Source: Clostridiales bacterium
GTDB lineage: Bacteria > Bacillota > Clostridia > Christensenellales > CAG-138
Direction: 5' to 3'
DNA: 36,500 nucleotides
NCBI GenBank assembly: GCA_015056105.1
Contig: SVGX01000015.1
Coordinates: 1 to 36,500, forward strand
Shown here: piece after piece, positions 16,062-24,318 of the stretch
Position numbering within the stretch: the first letter of the stretch is position 1
Layout: each line of letters starts with the position of its first letter
The notes under the pieces: model-generated
What the model saw: the letters and a program-made list of their open reading frames with translations, nothing else
Databases searched by the model: none
Told to the model about the DNA's origin: nothing
Translations under genes and position numbers: made by a program

Positions 16062-16847
16062 TCAAATATGGTACAGCTCCGGCCGCCTGTCCCGAAAGAC
16101 GGGGATGGTGGAGCGGATCTTTGTCAGGATGGAAAGATCAATATCCGCGCTGATGATCTCTTCCTGTTCCCCCGCAAGGGCAGCGGTCTCGCCCCAGGGA
16201 TCGATAATGGCGGAACTGCCGCCGTAGACTGTATCTTCTGCCCTGCCGCAGGAGTTGCAGCAGACCACGAACATCTGGTTCTCAATGGCGCGGGCGGTGG
16301 TCAGCGTGCGAAGATGTGCGGTGCGTACCTTCGGCCACTGGGACACCACAAACAGCATATCGAGCCCCGGAACGGTCAGGCTTCGGACAAGCTCCGGGAA
16401 GCGGATATCGTAGCAGATGATAAGGCCGCATTTGACGCCCGCAAGGGTAAAGGTGCAAAGGCTGTCGCCGGGGGTGTAAAAAGCATCCTCTCCCATGGGA
16501 GTGAAAAGGTGGGTCTTGTCGTATTCCGCAATGCATGTGCCTTCCTGGTCAAACACCATGGCGGTGTTGTATACCCTGCCGCCGCGCACATTGGAAACGC
16601 TGCCCGCCACGATATTGACGCCATGCTTTTTCGCAAGGGCGCCGATTTCCCTTTTGACCCTTTCGCCATCCCTGTCTGAAAGGGCGGCAAGGTCTTCCTT
16701 CGGGAAAAAGCCCGTGTTCCAGGTTTCCGGCAGCACCATCACATCGCTTTTTTCCGCAGCCGCCGCTTCGATGAGCGCCGCCGCACGGGCGAAGTTTTCT
16801 TCCGGCTTTTTGAACCGCATATCCATCTGCAGGCAGGTGATCTTCAT
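16062..16847 (-). CDS. Carbon-nitrogen hydrolase, omega-amidase-like (nitrilase superfamily)
   Basis: This 261-residue hydrolase shows the full nitrilase triad: E41 in VLPETWNTGFFP, K111 in EYDKTHLF and C145 in IICYDIRFPE. The VLPETWNTGF pattern and length fit the YafV/NIT2 omega-amidase branch, which hydrolyses 2-oxoglutaramate or 2-oxosuccinamate left after transamination by glutamine or asparagine. It is the first gene of an operon with a PLP aminotransferase, which suits that role, though branched-chain aminotransferases do not normally use glutamine. AGAGGA precedes the ATG at 16847. It is divergent from a LysR regulator that may control it. An N-carbamoyl hydrolase role cannot be excluded. 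Confidence 0.9.
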   Translation of the reverse strand: MKITCLQMDMRFKKPEENFARAAALIEAAAAEKSDVMVLPETWNTGFFPKEDLAALSDRDGERVKREIGALAKKHGVNIVAGSVSNVRGGRVYNTAMVFDQEGTCIAEYDKTHLFTPMGEDAFYTPGDSLCTFTLAGVKCGLIICYDIRFPELVRSLTVPGLDMLFVVSQWPKVRTAHLRTLTTARAIENQMFVVCCNSCGRAEDTVYGGSSAIIDPWGETAALAGEQEEIISADIDLSILTKIRSTIPVFRDRRPELYHI

Positions 16848-16929
16848 AGGCTTCCTCTGATTTATTCCGCTGCGCGGCGCGGAGACACCATGCATAAATA
16901 AACGCACCGTGGGTGTTTGGTTGTGTAAA

Positions 16930-16958
16930 AGTGTATACCATTCTGCCCACCGCGTCAA
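16930..16958 (-). promoter_or_regulatory. Promoter of the nitrilase-ilvE operon
   Basis: On the minus strand TTGACG (16953-16958) and TACACT (16930-16935) are 17 bp apart, about 82 bp before the start codon. The divergent gap to the LysR gene (16848-17167) holds this promoter and one for the regulator; I saw no clear T-N11-A palindrome. Confidence 0.6.
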
Positions 16959-17076
16959 TGCCGCAGCGGCGGAAAATATATTTTCTTCCACCCGGAACGG
17001 TGCGGGGCCGGCCGCTTTCTTCAACCGCTCTTTTTCATTTGCCGGTTCCTCTCTTCATAAAAACGATGGAACCGCT

Positions 17077-17105
17077 TTGCTGTTTCTCTTATACTGTGAT
17101 AAAAT
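17077..17105 (+). promoter_or_regulatory. Promoter of the LysR-type regulator
   Basis: TTGCTG (17077-17082) and TAAAAT (17100-17105) lie 17 bp apart, about 60 bp before the start. An alternative TATACT a few bases upstream has poorer spacing. Confidence 0.55.
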
Positions 17106-17167
17106 CAATTTGTAAAATGACAATAAGAAGCCCTGCACATGATAAAATGAAATGAATGAGGTATGGT

Positions 17168-18061
17168 ATGCATAACAAGTATATGGCGTTTGTCACGGCG
17201 GCACAGCTGCAAAGCTTTACCAAGGCGGCGGAAGTGCTGGGCTATACCCAGTCCGGCATGAGCCACCTGATCATGGCGCTGGAAGACGAGCTTGACCTTA
17301 AGCTTTTCCTTCGCTCCAAGAACGGCGTACAGCTGACCCGGGAGGGCAGCCGTCTCTTCCCCTATGTGAAGCGCCTTCTTGATGCTGAGCAGGATGTGGT
17401 GGATATCGCCCGGGCCATGCTTGGCGTCGAAACGGGCCAGATCCGCGTGGGTACTTTTTCGAGCATCGCCATCAGCTGCCTGCCGCAGATCCTGCAGGGC
17501 TTCCGCCAGCGCTACCCGGGCATTCAGGTGACGGTACAAAGCGGCAACTATGCGGAGATCGAACAGGCCCTTTCGGAAAACACCGTGGATTGCGGCTTTG
17601 TGAGCCTTCCCTCCCGGCAGGGCTTTATGGTGACTTCTCTTGTGAAGGATCGGCTCATCGCCATCGTGGGCGAGGAAAGCGGCCTTGCGGGCGAAACGGT
17701 GCTCAATCCCCGCATGCTTGCCAGCATGCCCTTCATCATGCCGGCGGAGGGTGCCCACTACGACATCGGCAAGATCTTTGCTTCTGCGGGCGTTTCCCCC
17801 ACCGTCCGCTTTGAGATGGGCGATGACTACGCGGCGGTGGCCATGGTGCGCCACGGGCTCGGCATCACCGTCCTTCCGGAGCTAATGGCGAAAAGCATGC
17901 CCCAGGATAAGATCCGCCTGATCCCCCTGCAGGATTCGGAGCGGGAGATCGGCATCGCGGTATCCGCCGGGCGGCAGACCTCCCCCGCCGTCCGCGCCTT
18001 TGTGGAATATGTCAAAGACACCATTGCGGATGTGATCGCTGACGGCGGCAGCGCGGAATAA
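17168..18061 (+). CDS. LysR family transcriptional regulator
   Basis: This is a 297-residue LysR-type regulator. The N-terminal winged helix-turn-helix (residues about 3-60) has SFTKAAEVLGYTQSGMSHLI and LFLRSKNGVQLTREG. The C-terminal part (about 85-290) is the periplasmic-binding-protein-like effector domain, starting IRVGTFSSIAISCLPQIL and containing HGLGITVLPELM. The ATG at 17168 has GAGGT five bases upstream; an ATG at 17156 has no ribosome site. It is divergent from the nitrilase-ilvE operon, the classic arrangement for a LysR regulator and its target, so amino-acid or amide metabolism is the likely regulon. The effector is unknown. Confidence 0.93.
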   Translation: MHNKYMAFVTAAQLQSFTKAAEVLGYTQSGMSHLIMALEDELDLKLFLRSKNGVQLTREGSRLFPYVKRLLDAEQDVVDIARAMLGVETGQIRVGTFSSIAISCLPQILQGFRQRYPGIQVTVQSGNYAEIEQALSENTVDCGFVSLPSRQGFMVTSLVKDRLIAIVGEESGLAGETVLNPRMLASMPFIMPAEGAHYDIGKIFASAGVSPTVRFEMGDDYAAVAMVRHGLGITVLPELMAKSMPQDKIRLIPLQDSEREIGIAVSAGRQTSPAVRAFVEYVKDTIADVIADGGSAE

Positions 18062-18071
18062 GCCAAAAAAG

Positions 18072-18110
18072 CAGCAGCTGCACAGGATCCTGTGCAGCTG
18101 CTGTTCTTTT
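18072..18110. terminator. Bidirectional terminator, 32-bp perfect palindrome
   Basis: A 32-bp fully symmetrical sequence centred on GGATCC (18085-18090), with arms reading CAGCAGCTGCACA, is followed by TTCTTTT and preceded by a run of A. It separates the convergent LysR and acyltransferase genes. Confidence 0.85.
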
Positions 18111-19359
18111 ATTTCTTTTCCGTTTTTAACTTGTAAAGCTCTTCCGTGGCAAAGGCCAGCTTTGTGATCACATTCTTCTTTGCGGGATAGCAATAGAAGG
18201 AATCCCTGTCCGTGGAGATATCCACGCAGTCAAAGGGCTTGATGTAGCAGTAATCGTATTCGATGTGCAGGGCGATCATGCTCTCCGGCGTGCGGTGTAC
18301 CCGGTAGGGCTTGCCGTTGTAAAAGCCTTCGATCACAAAACCCTCTTCCGCCGTGTGGGTAAAGGTGGCTTCCCCAAGGTGGAAATACCGCCAGCAGCGG
18401 GGCAGGGAATATACATCCACCGTATCGTGGAAAGCGTATTCGCCGCGCTCGATCTCCTTTCTGACCTCCATGCGCTCCCACTCGAACCAATCGGGAATAT
18501 GGGGGAATTCCGTTTCCCCTTCAAGGGCGCGGAGACTGCCGTCCTCCTCAAGGTTCCAGCGTTTTCCGCATACGGTACAGAAAAGCGCCGTGCCCTTCGT
18601 GACCATCTTCGATTCCGCCATGCAGTGGGGGCACTTGTAAAGCACCTTGTGCAGCCCCTCCGCCCGCCAGGGTTCCGTGATCAGAATACCGTTTTCCTTC
18701 TGGTAGCGGTATTCGTCATACTGCATGGCATCCCGGATGGCAGCGTTGATCTCCGCCGGCGTCATGGCGCAGACCTGCTCCGCGGTGAGCACCAGCTTCA
18801 TCACGGTGTGAAGGGGCACCTTCCGCTTTTTGCGGAAATTCCAGAAAGGCGTGTGCAGGTGGTTACCGTGATGGGTGATGACCACAAGGGGGCATTTGTT
18901 CAGCTTCACCAGCTTGCCGAGGGATTCGGGCAGATAGGCAAGGGTGCCGATGGGCGTGTAGCGGGCTTCCGGATACATGGAAAGGATATCGCCCCGGCAG
19001 ATGACCCGGTTGATGGCCTTCACAAGGTGGATATCGTTGGTGAATTTGCGCTTGCAGATGCAGCCGATCAGCTCCATCAGCCAGGGACGGCGGTAATAGC
19101 CGTCGATGGAGACCACGTTGTTCACCCGGTGGGGGAAGGTCAGAAGCGCAGCCAGCTCAAAATCGATAAAGTACTGATGATTGCTCAGAAGAATATAGGG
19201 CGGCTTGACCCCTTCCATGCCGATCTTTTCCACCTTATACTTTTTGCCGATCAGGGCGATCTTCGACAGCAGCCATATGAGCCAGACGATGATGACAGGC
19301 TGCCGGATCGGATACTTTTTTGTGTTGTAGCTTCGTTTGTTTTTGTAATTGACTTCCAC
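18109..19359 (-). CDS. 1-acylglycerol-3-phosphate acyltransferase-like protein with zinc ribbon
   Basis: This is a protein of about 416 residues. The N-terminal half carries one hydrophobic segment (about 22-38) and a PlsC-type domain: the catalytic HX4D as NHQYFID (H61, D66) and a degenerate block III, YPEARYTP, in place of the usual PEGTR. The middle has a zinc ribbon (CPHC...CTVC, about residues 240-275) and the C-terminal 140 residues are of unknown fold, rich in aromatic and charged residues. It likely transfers acyl chains to a lipid or related acceptor at the inner face of the membrane. The start is taken as GTG at 19359 behind AAAGGAAAC; earlier ATGs lack a ribosome site. The fusion to a zinc ribbon and long C-terminus is uncommon among PlsC enzymes. 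Confidence 0.83.
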   Translation of the reverse strand: MEVNYKNKRSYNTKKYPIRQPVIIVWLIWLLSKIALIGKKYKVEKIGMEGVKPPYILLSNHQYFIDFELAALLTFPHRVNNVVSIDGYYRRPWLMELIGCICKRKFTNDIHLVKAINRVICRGDILSMYPEARYTPIGTLAYLPESLGKLVKLNKCPLVVITHHGNHLHTPFWNFRKKRKVPLHTVMKLVLTAEQVCAMTPAEINAAIRDAMQYDEYRYQKENGILITEPWRAEGLHKVLYKCPHCMAESKMVTKGTALFCTVCGKRWNLEEDGSLRALEGETEFPHIPDWFEWERMEVRKEIERGEYAFHDTVDVYSLPRCWRYFHLGEATFTHTAEEGFVIEGFYNGKPYRVHRTPESMIALHIEYDYCYIKPFDCVDISTDRDSFYCYPAKKNVITKLAFATEELYKLKTEKK

Positions 19360-19502
19360 GTTCGTTTCCTTTCGCGAGCGGGATTTTTTGCATATAAGCT
19401 TAATCAGTTTACCCGATATGCCGCGCACTTACAACAGTCCGAGGAAAAATAAGGGTAAAAAATAACACCCACTCGCATGCATATCAAAAAAGCAGGAAAG
19501 CC

Positions 19503-19532
19503 TTGCGGCGGATCGTCTTTTTGCGCTATACT
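19503..19532 (+). promoter_or_regulatory. Promoter of the PatB/MalY-type gene
   Basis: TTGCGG (19503-19508) and TATACT (19527-19532) are 18 bp apart, 27 bp before the start codon. Confidence 0.65.
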
Positions 19533-19559
19533 TTTTTTACCAACTAAGGAGTGTGTTTT

Positions 19560-20732
19560 ATGCGAGAAGAGATCGTTTATACCGACAGACACAATACGGA
19601 TTCCTTCAAATGGGACGGCCTTGAAAAGATCTACGGCGATAAGGACATGCTCGCCATGTGGGTGGCAGACATGGACTTCAAAGTGCCCGAATGCGTGCGC
19701 GAAGCGCAGCACAAGTATGTGGAAATGGGCGCGCAGGGCTATTACATGACCCCGGAAAGCTATTACGATGCCTTCATTGCCTGGGAAAAGGAGCGCCACG
19801 GCCACACCGTAAAGCGTGAGCATATCCGCTATTCTCCGGGCGTGGTGGCGGCCTTCAACTGGCTGGTGCAGACCCTGACCGAAAAGGGAGACGCCATCCT
19901 GCTGCAGATGCCGGTGTACCATCCCTTTCATTTTGCCGTGAAGGATAACGAAAGAAAGCTTATCGGCTGCCCCCTTGTGAAGGAAAACGGCCGCTATTGC
20001 ATCGACTTTGCCGCCTTTGAAAAAGCGGTGAAGGAAAACAATGTGAAGATGTTCATCCTTTCTTCTCCCCACAACCCGGTGGGCCGCGTGTGGACGCGGG
20101 AAGAGCTCAAGGGGATGCTCGATATCTGCAAGGAAAACGGCGTGATCGTCCTTTCCGATGAGATCCACCAGGATATCGTGTTTGCGCCCAACAAGCACAT
20201 CCCCAGTGCATCGGCAGGCGACTATGACGATATGCTCATCACCCTGACCGCGCCCAGCAAGACCTTCAACCTTGCCGCCTGCCAGAATTCCTTCGTCATC
20301 ATCCCCAATGATGCCTTCCGCAAAAAGTTTGACGCCTACACCGCCGCCATCCACGTAACGGGCGGCACGCCCTTCGGCTACATTGCCGCGGAAGCCGCTT
20401 ACCGCGGCGGCAAAGTCTGGCTTGAAGGCGTACTTGAGATCATCCACGGCAACTACCTTTATGTGAAGGAGACCCTTGCAAAGGAACTGCCCAAAGCGGT
20501 GGTGTATCCCCTTGAGGGCACCTACCTCCTCTGGATCGATTTCGGCGCATACCTTTCTGCGGAGGATATCAAGCCCTTTATGCAGGAAAAGTGCAAAATC
20601 GCCTTCAACCTTGGCAATATCTTCGGCGGGGAGGATACCGCCGCCTTCGTCCGCATGAACCTTGCCACTTCCCGCGAAAACGTGGCGGAAGCGGTCAGGC
20701 GCATCGTTGAAAACATGAGCTGTGCATATTGA
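19560..20732 (+). CDS. PLP-dependent cystathionine beta-lyase/aminotransferase, PatB/MalY type
   Basis: This 390-residue class I/II aminotransferase-fold enzyme is of the MalY/PatB branch, whose members cleave C-S bonds (cystathionine or cysteine to pyruvate, ammonia and thiol) and sometimes transaminate. Visible marks are the branch-specific LAMWVADMDFKVPE, QMPVYHPF, SPHNPVGRVWT with the PLP-phosphate/Asn172 region, LSDEIHQDIVF with Asp200, and the PLP lysine K234 in APSKTFNLAA. AAGGAG lies before the ATG at 19560. It is monocistronic and divergent from the acyltransferase gene. The exact substrate cannot be read from sequence. Confidence 0.93.
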   Translation: MREEIVYTDRHNTDSFKWDGLEKIYGDKDMLAMWVADMDFKVPECVREAQHKYVEMGAQGYYMTPESYYDAFIAWEKERHGHTVKREHIRYSPGVVAAFNWLVQTLTEKGDAILLQMPVYHPFHFAVKDNERKLIGCPLVKENGRYCIDFAAFEKAVKENNVKMFILSSPHNPVGRVWTREELKGMLDICKENGVIVLSDEIHQDIVFAPNKHIPSASAGDYDDMLITLTAPSKTFNLAACQNSFVIIPNDAFRKKFDAYTAAIHVTGGTPFGYIAAEAAYRGGKVWLEGVLEIIHGNYLYVKETLAKELPKAVVYPLEGTYLLWIDFGAYLSAEDIKPFMQEKCKIAFNLGNIFGGEDTAAFVRMNLATSRENVAEAVRRIVENMSCAY

Positions 20733-20873
20733 TCTTTACCCAATGCAAAGCGCCCGGATAAGGCGGGGAACCATAAAACAACCGGATAAACGCGAATTTT
20801 TCTAATTCGATAAGGGCACGTTTCTATACGCCTTTCGGTGTAGTGTGTTATCTGTGGTTTTGCGCCAAACCGA

Positions 20874-20990
20874 AGGCCTCTCTTTGATGAGGGAGGTGGC
20901 AAAAATCTCTGATTTTTGCCGGAGGGAGAGAATACTACCCCTCAGTCAGCCTTTTCGGCTGACAGCTCCCCTGACAAGGGGAGCCTGGGC
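20874..20990. repeat. Intergenic palindromic repeat element
   Basis: This roughly 115-bp block is made of several hairpins. GGCAAAAATC / GATTTTTGCC lies at 20898-20920, a CAGCC...GGCTG hairpin at about 20947-20961, and an AGCTCCCC / GGGGAGC hairpin at about 20965-20985. GAGGGAGG-type motifs near the left end are inverted at the right end as CTCCCCT. The overall imperfect symmetry and lack of coding content are those of a MITE-like interspersed element. It resembles repeats I recall from gut Clostridia with a CAGTCAGCCTTCGGCTGA-type core; that recollection needs a genome search. Confidence 0.65.
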
Positions 20991-21016
20991 ATTCCCACGC
21001 CGCTGCAAAATACAAA

Positions 21017-21050
21017 AATCCTCCCCATGATCGAAGTCATAGGGAGGATT
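21017..21050. terminator. Hairpin upstream of the ArsB/NhaD-type transporter
   Basis: AATCCTCCC and GGGAGGATT form a 9-bp stem, extended by ATGA / TCAT inside. AAAA precedes and CTCTGTTTT follows, so it can act as a weak bidirectional terminator after the repeat element. Confidence 0.5.
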
Positions 21051-21062
21051 CTCTGTTTTACG

Positions 21063-21091
21063 AGCGCCTTCCTTATAAGGGCGCTTTTTGT
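21063..21091 (+). terminator. Terminator-like hairpin before the transporter promoter
   Basis: AGCGCC...GGGCGCT pairs over 6 bp or more with an AT-rich loop and is followed by TTTTTG. It lies directly upstream of the transporter promoter and would stop read-through from the left. Confidence 0.5.
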
Positions 21092-21117
21092 TCACTCTGA
21101 CAGAAAAAAGACGTTTG

Positions 21118-21146
21118 TTGACAGGCCTTCTTTTCCTATTTATAAT
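21118..21146 (+). promoter_or_regulatory. Consensus sigma-A promoter of the transporter gene
   Basis: TTGACA (21118-21123) and TATAAT (21141-21146) match the consensus at all twelve positions, with the ideal 17-bp spacer. This is the strongest promoter in the window, 54 bp before the start codon. Confidence 0.9.
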
Positions 21147-21200
21147 TGGAAATTGTGTGTGCGAAAACGCCGCCGCATAAGCAGGAAGAGGAGCTGTCCC

Positions 21201-22466
21201 ATGAAGATCTTTGCACTCATCGTATTTCTTTTGACCTATGTGCTGATGATCGCGCTGCCGAAATACCGCCCTTATGTGGCGCTTACCGGCGCCATCGTTT
21301 TTCTTATCGCCGGCATCGTTCCCTTTGCATCCGTTGTGGATGCCATCGACTTCAATGTGCTTTTGATGCTTGCGGGCACCATGGGCAGTGTTTCCCTGTT
21401 CATCCAGAGTCAGATGCCGAACCGCATGGCGGAGCTGCTCCTGAAAAAGACCCCCAACGTGATGTGGGTGGCGGTGTCCATGTCCCTGTTTGCGGGCAGC
21501 GTTTCCGCCTTTGTTGACAACGTGGCAACAGTGCTTATGATCGCCCCGGTGGGCCTTGCCATTGCAAGGAAGCTGAACATTTCCCCTGTGGCGCTGCTGA
21601 TTTCCATCGCCGTATCTTCCAACCTGCAGGGTGCCGCCACCCTTGTGGGCGATACCACTTCCATCATGCTCGGCGGCTATGCGGGCATGGATTTCCTCGA
21701 CTTTTTCTTTATGGACGGCAAGGCCAGCATCTTCTTTGCGGTAGAGCTCGGCGCCATTGCCACGGTGCTCGTGGTCATGTTCATCTTCCGCAGCTACAGG
21801 CAGAAGGTGGAGGCCGACCTTAACACCAAAGTGACGGATCTGTTCCCTTCCTATCTTCTTATCGCCACGGTGGTGCTGCTGATCGCCGCTTCCTTTATCC
21901 CCGGCAAGCCTGCCCTGACCAACGGCATCATTTGCGTTGTACTGTTCCTGATCGGCTTCGTGCGCTGCTGCATCCTTAAGCGCAGGGAAGAGGGCATTAC
22001 CGCCATCAAGGAGATCGATTTTGAGACTCTCGGCCTGCTTGCGGGCCTTTTCGTGGTCATCGCCGGCATCACCAATGTGGGCATTATCGATGATATCAGC
22101 CGCTTCTTTGTAAAGATCGGCAGCGGCAGCCCGTTCCTGCTTTATTCCCTGATCGTATGGGGCAGCGTGCTGATCAGCGCCTTTGTGGACAACATTCCCT
22201 ATGTTGCCACCATGCTGCCCGTTGTGAGCGGCATCGCTGCAGGTATGGATATCTCCCCCACCGTGCTTTACTTCGGCCTTCTCTGCGGCGCCACCCTCGG
22301 CGGCAACCTGACGCCCATCGGCGCCAGCGCCAACATCGCCGCCATCGGCATCCTCCGCAAAGAAGGATACGAGGTGAAAATGGGCGATTTCATGCGCATC
22401 GGCCTGCCCTTCACCCTCTGCGCGGTGATGATGGGTTACCTGTTCTGCTGGCTGGTCTGGCATTAA
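21201..22466 (+). CDS. ArsB/NhaD-type (ion transporter superfamily) permease
   Basis: This is a 421-residue integral membrane protein with 10-12 hydrophobic segments, of the COG1055-like ArsB/NhaD/CitM group. The twofold inverted repeat is clear: SAFVDNVATVLMIAPVGLA in the first half and SAFVDNIPYVATMLPVV in the second. Each is followed by its partner loop (SSNLQGAATLVGDTTSIMLG and GATLGGNLTPIGASAN). These Asn/Asp/Thr-rich re-entrant loops form the ion site. Transport of Na+/H+, a dicarboxylate or arsenite is possible; sequence alone does not decide. AAGAGGAG precedes the ATG at 21201. A longer in-frame start would include the upstream repeat element and is rejected. It has a consensus promoter, so expression is probably high. 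Confidence 0.9.
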   Translation: MKIFALIVFLLTYVLMIALPKYRPYVALTGAIVFLIAGIVPFASVVDAIDFNVLLMLAGTMGSVSLFIQSQMPNRMAELLLKKTPNVMWVAVSMSLFAGSVSAFVDNVATVLMIAPVGLAIARKLNISPVALLISIAVSSNLQGAATLVGDTTSIMLGGYAGMDFLDFFFMDGKASIFFAVELGAIATVLVVMFIFRSYRQKVEADLNTKVTDLFPSYLLIATVVLLIAASFIPGKPALTNGIICVVLFLIGFVRCCILKRREEGITAIKEIDFETLGLLAGLFVVIAGITNVGIIDDISRFFVKIGSGSPFLLYSLIVWGSVLISAFVDNIPYVATMLPVVSGIAAGMDISPTVLYFGLLCGATLGGNLTPIGASANIAAIGILRKEGYEVKMGDFMRIGLPFTLCAVMMGYLFCWLVWH

Positions 22467-22554
22467 GAACGAACGCAGGTAAAAAAGCATCCCCGGGGTC
22501 TTTCTTTTTCCGCTCATCAGCAAAGCCTTTTTGCCTGCGGAAAAGGAACCGCTG

Positions 22555-23724
22555 TCAGTGTTCTTCCAGCCATCTTATTGCCGCATGGGCAAGCCATGCC
22601 GCGCCAAGGGGCAGCACATCTTCATTGAAACGCACCTTCGGGTTGTGGGCGGTAAAGTCACCCCGCTCATCGGGAAAGCCCGCGGAAAGGAACAGGAAGG
22701 CGGAAGGCACCCGCTCCGCGATATAGGCAAAATCCTCCGAACCGCTGACGCTGTAGCCGGGAACGGGAGCGGCATCCGGCACCCCTGTTTCCTGCAGATA
22801 GCGCACGATATCCTCCGTAAGAGCGGGAGCGCAGATCAGCGGCGGCGCGCCGGAAAGGATCTCAAGCTCCGCTTTTCCGCCGTAGACGGCTGCGGTACCT
22901 GCCGCCGCTTCCCGGATGCGGCGCACGAGCATCTCCCGCAGCGCGGGTGCGTTGGTGCGGACGGAACCGAGCAGCACCGCCGTTTCCGGGATAATGTTGG
23001 TGTTCGTACCGGCCTGAAAGCTGCCGATGGTGAGCGCCGCCGCAGCCTGCGGGTCCGTTTCCCGGGCGATCAGCGCTTCAAGGGCGATGACGATCTGGCT
23101 GCCGATGAGGATTGGATCCACCCCATACTGGGGATAGGCGCCGTGGGTGCCCTTTCCCCGCACCGTGATGCGGAACATATCCGCGGAAAACATCAGCGCA
23201 CCGCTGCTGTTGTAAAGGAATTCGCCCACGCTGCCGTGGCCCGCGTTCACATGGAAGGCAAGCGCCGCATCCACCGGCGGGTCGGAAAGGATGCCGTTTT
23301 CGATCATGTGCTTTGCGCCGCAAAGGGTCTCCTCTGCGGGTTGGAACATGAATTTCACGGTGCCCCCGAGCGCACCCTCTTTTTCCTTGAGAAGCCTTGC
23401 CGCCCCAAGGAGCATGGCGGCGTGCAGATCGTGACCGCAGGTGTGGGCGCAGCTTGTTTGGCTTGCAAAGCTTTCGCCGCTTTCCTCCTTCATGGGCAGC
23501 GCGTCCATATCCGCCCGGAGCAGGAACACCTTGCCGCCCTGCCCTACCGTGGCAGCGACGCCCATGCCGCAATCCGCCGCTTCGATGCCGATGGCTTCCA
23601 GCTGTTTTTTTGCGTATTCCTTCGCAATGGGCAGACTGAGTCCCGCCTCCGCATGGGTATGAAGATATCGCCGATGGGATGTGATCTCCTGCTGCAGCGC
23701 AAGAGCACGCTTGTAAAGATCCAT
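22555..23724 (-). CDS. M20D family amidohydrolase (N-acyl amino acid / hippurate hydrolase-like)
   Basis: This 389-residue metallo-amidohydrolase belongs to the M20D group (AmaA, HipO, IAA-amino acid hydrolase). It cleaves N-acylated amino acids in the cytoplasm. Metal-site motifs are HTHAEAG near the front, HTCGHDLH with C96 and H98, PAEE with E131/E132, FHVNAGHGSVGE and, near the end, SGSEDFAY. The central dimerisation domain begins near TVRGKGTHGAYP. AAAGGAG lies before the ATG at 23724. A terminator separates it from the aconitase X operon upstream, so it is transcribed alone. It adds to the amino-acid scavenging theme of the region. Confidence 0.93.
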   Translation of the reverse strand: MDLYKRALALQQEITSHRRYLHTHAEAGLSLPIAKEYAKKQLEAIGIEAADCGMGVAATVGQGGKVFLLRADMDALPMKEESGESFASQTSCAHTCGHDLHAAMLLGAARLLKEKEGALGGTVKFMFQPAEETLCGAKHMIENGILSDPPVDAALAFHVNAGHGSVGEFLYNSSGALMFSADMFRITVRGKGTHGAYPQYGVDPILIGSQIVIALEALIARETDPQAAAALTIGSFQAGTNTNIIPETAVLLGSVRTNAPALREMLVRRIREAAAGTAAVYGGKAELEILSGAPPLICAPALTEDIVRYLQETGVPDAAPVPGYSVSGSEDFAYIAERVPSAFLFLSAGFPDERGDFTAHNPKVRFNEDVLPLGAAWLAHAAIRWLEEH

Positions 23725-23831
23725 AAATCCAAACTCCTTTTTTCTGTAGTGTGGCACGAAATCTAAGCGATGATTCCGCGTATAGGGAGGGGCCTCATAT
23801 AAACTGCTGCCCCAAGTCTTCCCCTCATAAA

Positions 23832-23864
23832 GAAAAACATCCCCCGGCTCATGCCGGGGGATGT
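23832..23864 (-). terminator. Terminator of the aconitase X operon
   Basis: The stem ACATCCCCCGGC / GCCGGGGGATGT with a 4-nt loop is followed on the minus strand by TTTTTCTTT, 9 bp past the stop of the small subunit. Confidence 0.85.
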
Positions 23865-23872
23865 ACGTTTTT

Positions 23873-24316
23873 TTATTCCACAGTAACGGAGCCGTCTTCG
23901 TTGACGGTGATCTTCATGCCGTCCTTCACATAGTTGAGGAACTCTTCGCCGAGGCAATCCACAACGGGCATGGAAACATCATCAAGCCAGACATCCGCAA
24001 GCACGGCACCTGCCGCCGCCAGCGAATCGATGGGCTGCGAAAACAGCATGCAGGCGGGCTGCCTGTGCATGCTGCAGGCGCAGTACAGCACAAGGCCGCC
24101 GGTGGTGGAGCCGATGGTCTGGGGCAGACAGAGAGCCTTGCCCGCCATCTGCTTGCCGAACAGGTCCGGGTTGTTCTGGTCGCCGCAGGTGGCTTTCTTG
24201 TCGCCGAACTGCAGCGCCTTCTGGAAGGAAGCAAGGGTGTTGAGGCCGCCGTGGGAAACGAGGGCCTCCGCCGTAACGGTGCCGGCGGCTACGGTGCGTC
24301 CCTGAAATTGTTTCAT
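23873..24316 (-). CDS. Aconitase X swivel domain, small subunit (DUF126)
   Basis: This protein of about 147 residues is the separate small (swivel) subunit of aconitase X. It has the conserved loop QTIGSTTGGLVLY, whose Ser is in the active site in characterised members, and the ending DVWLDDVSMPVVD. The stop of the large subunit (24319) and an ATG at 24322 form an ATGA overlap; the next ATG at 24316 has better spacing from GGGAGG, so either could be used. Characterised aconitase X enzymes are cis-3-hydroxy-L-proline dehydratases in bacteria and mevalonate 5-phosphate dehydratases in archaea. Two separate genes indicate the heteromeric type. The substrate here is not decided. Confidence 0.9.
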   Translation of the reverse strand: MKQFQGRTVAAGTVTAEALVSHGGLNTLASFQKALQFGDKKATCGDQNNPDLFGKQMAGKALCLPQTIGSTTGGLVLYCACSMHRQPACMLFSQPIDSLAAAGAVLADVWLDDVSMPVVDCLGEEFLNYVKDGMKITVNEDGSVTVE

Positions 24317-24318
24317 GG

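Noticed and set aside
20916-21200. N-terminal extension of the ArsB/NhaD-type transporter
   Set aside because: The extension runs through the repeat element, two hairpins and the consensus promoter; the ATG at 21201 has a good ribosome site.
22467-22554. Terminator for the M20 gene in the short convergent gap
   Set aside because: Only a weak TTTTCCGC/GCGGAAAA pairing with a long loop is present; not convincing enough to list.
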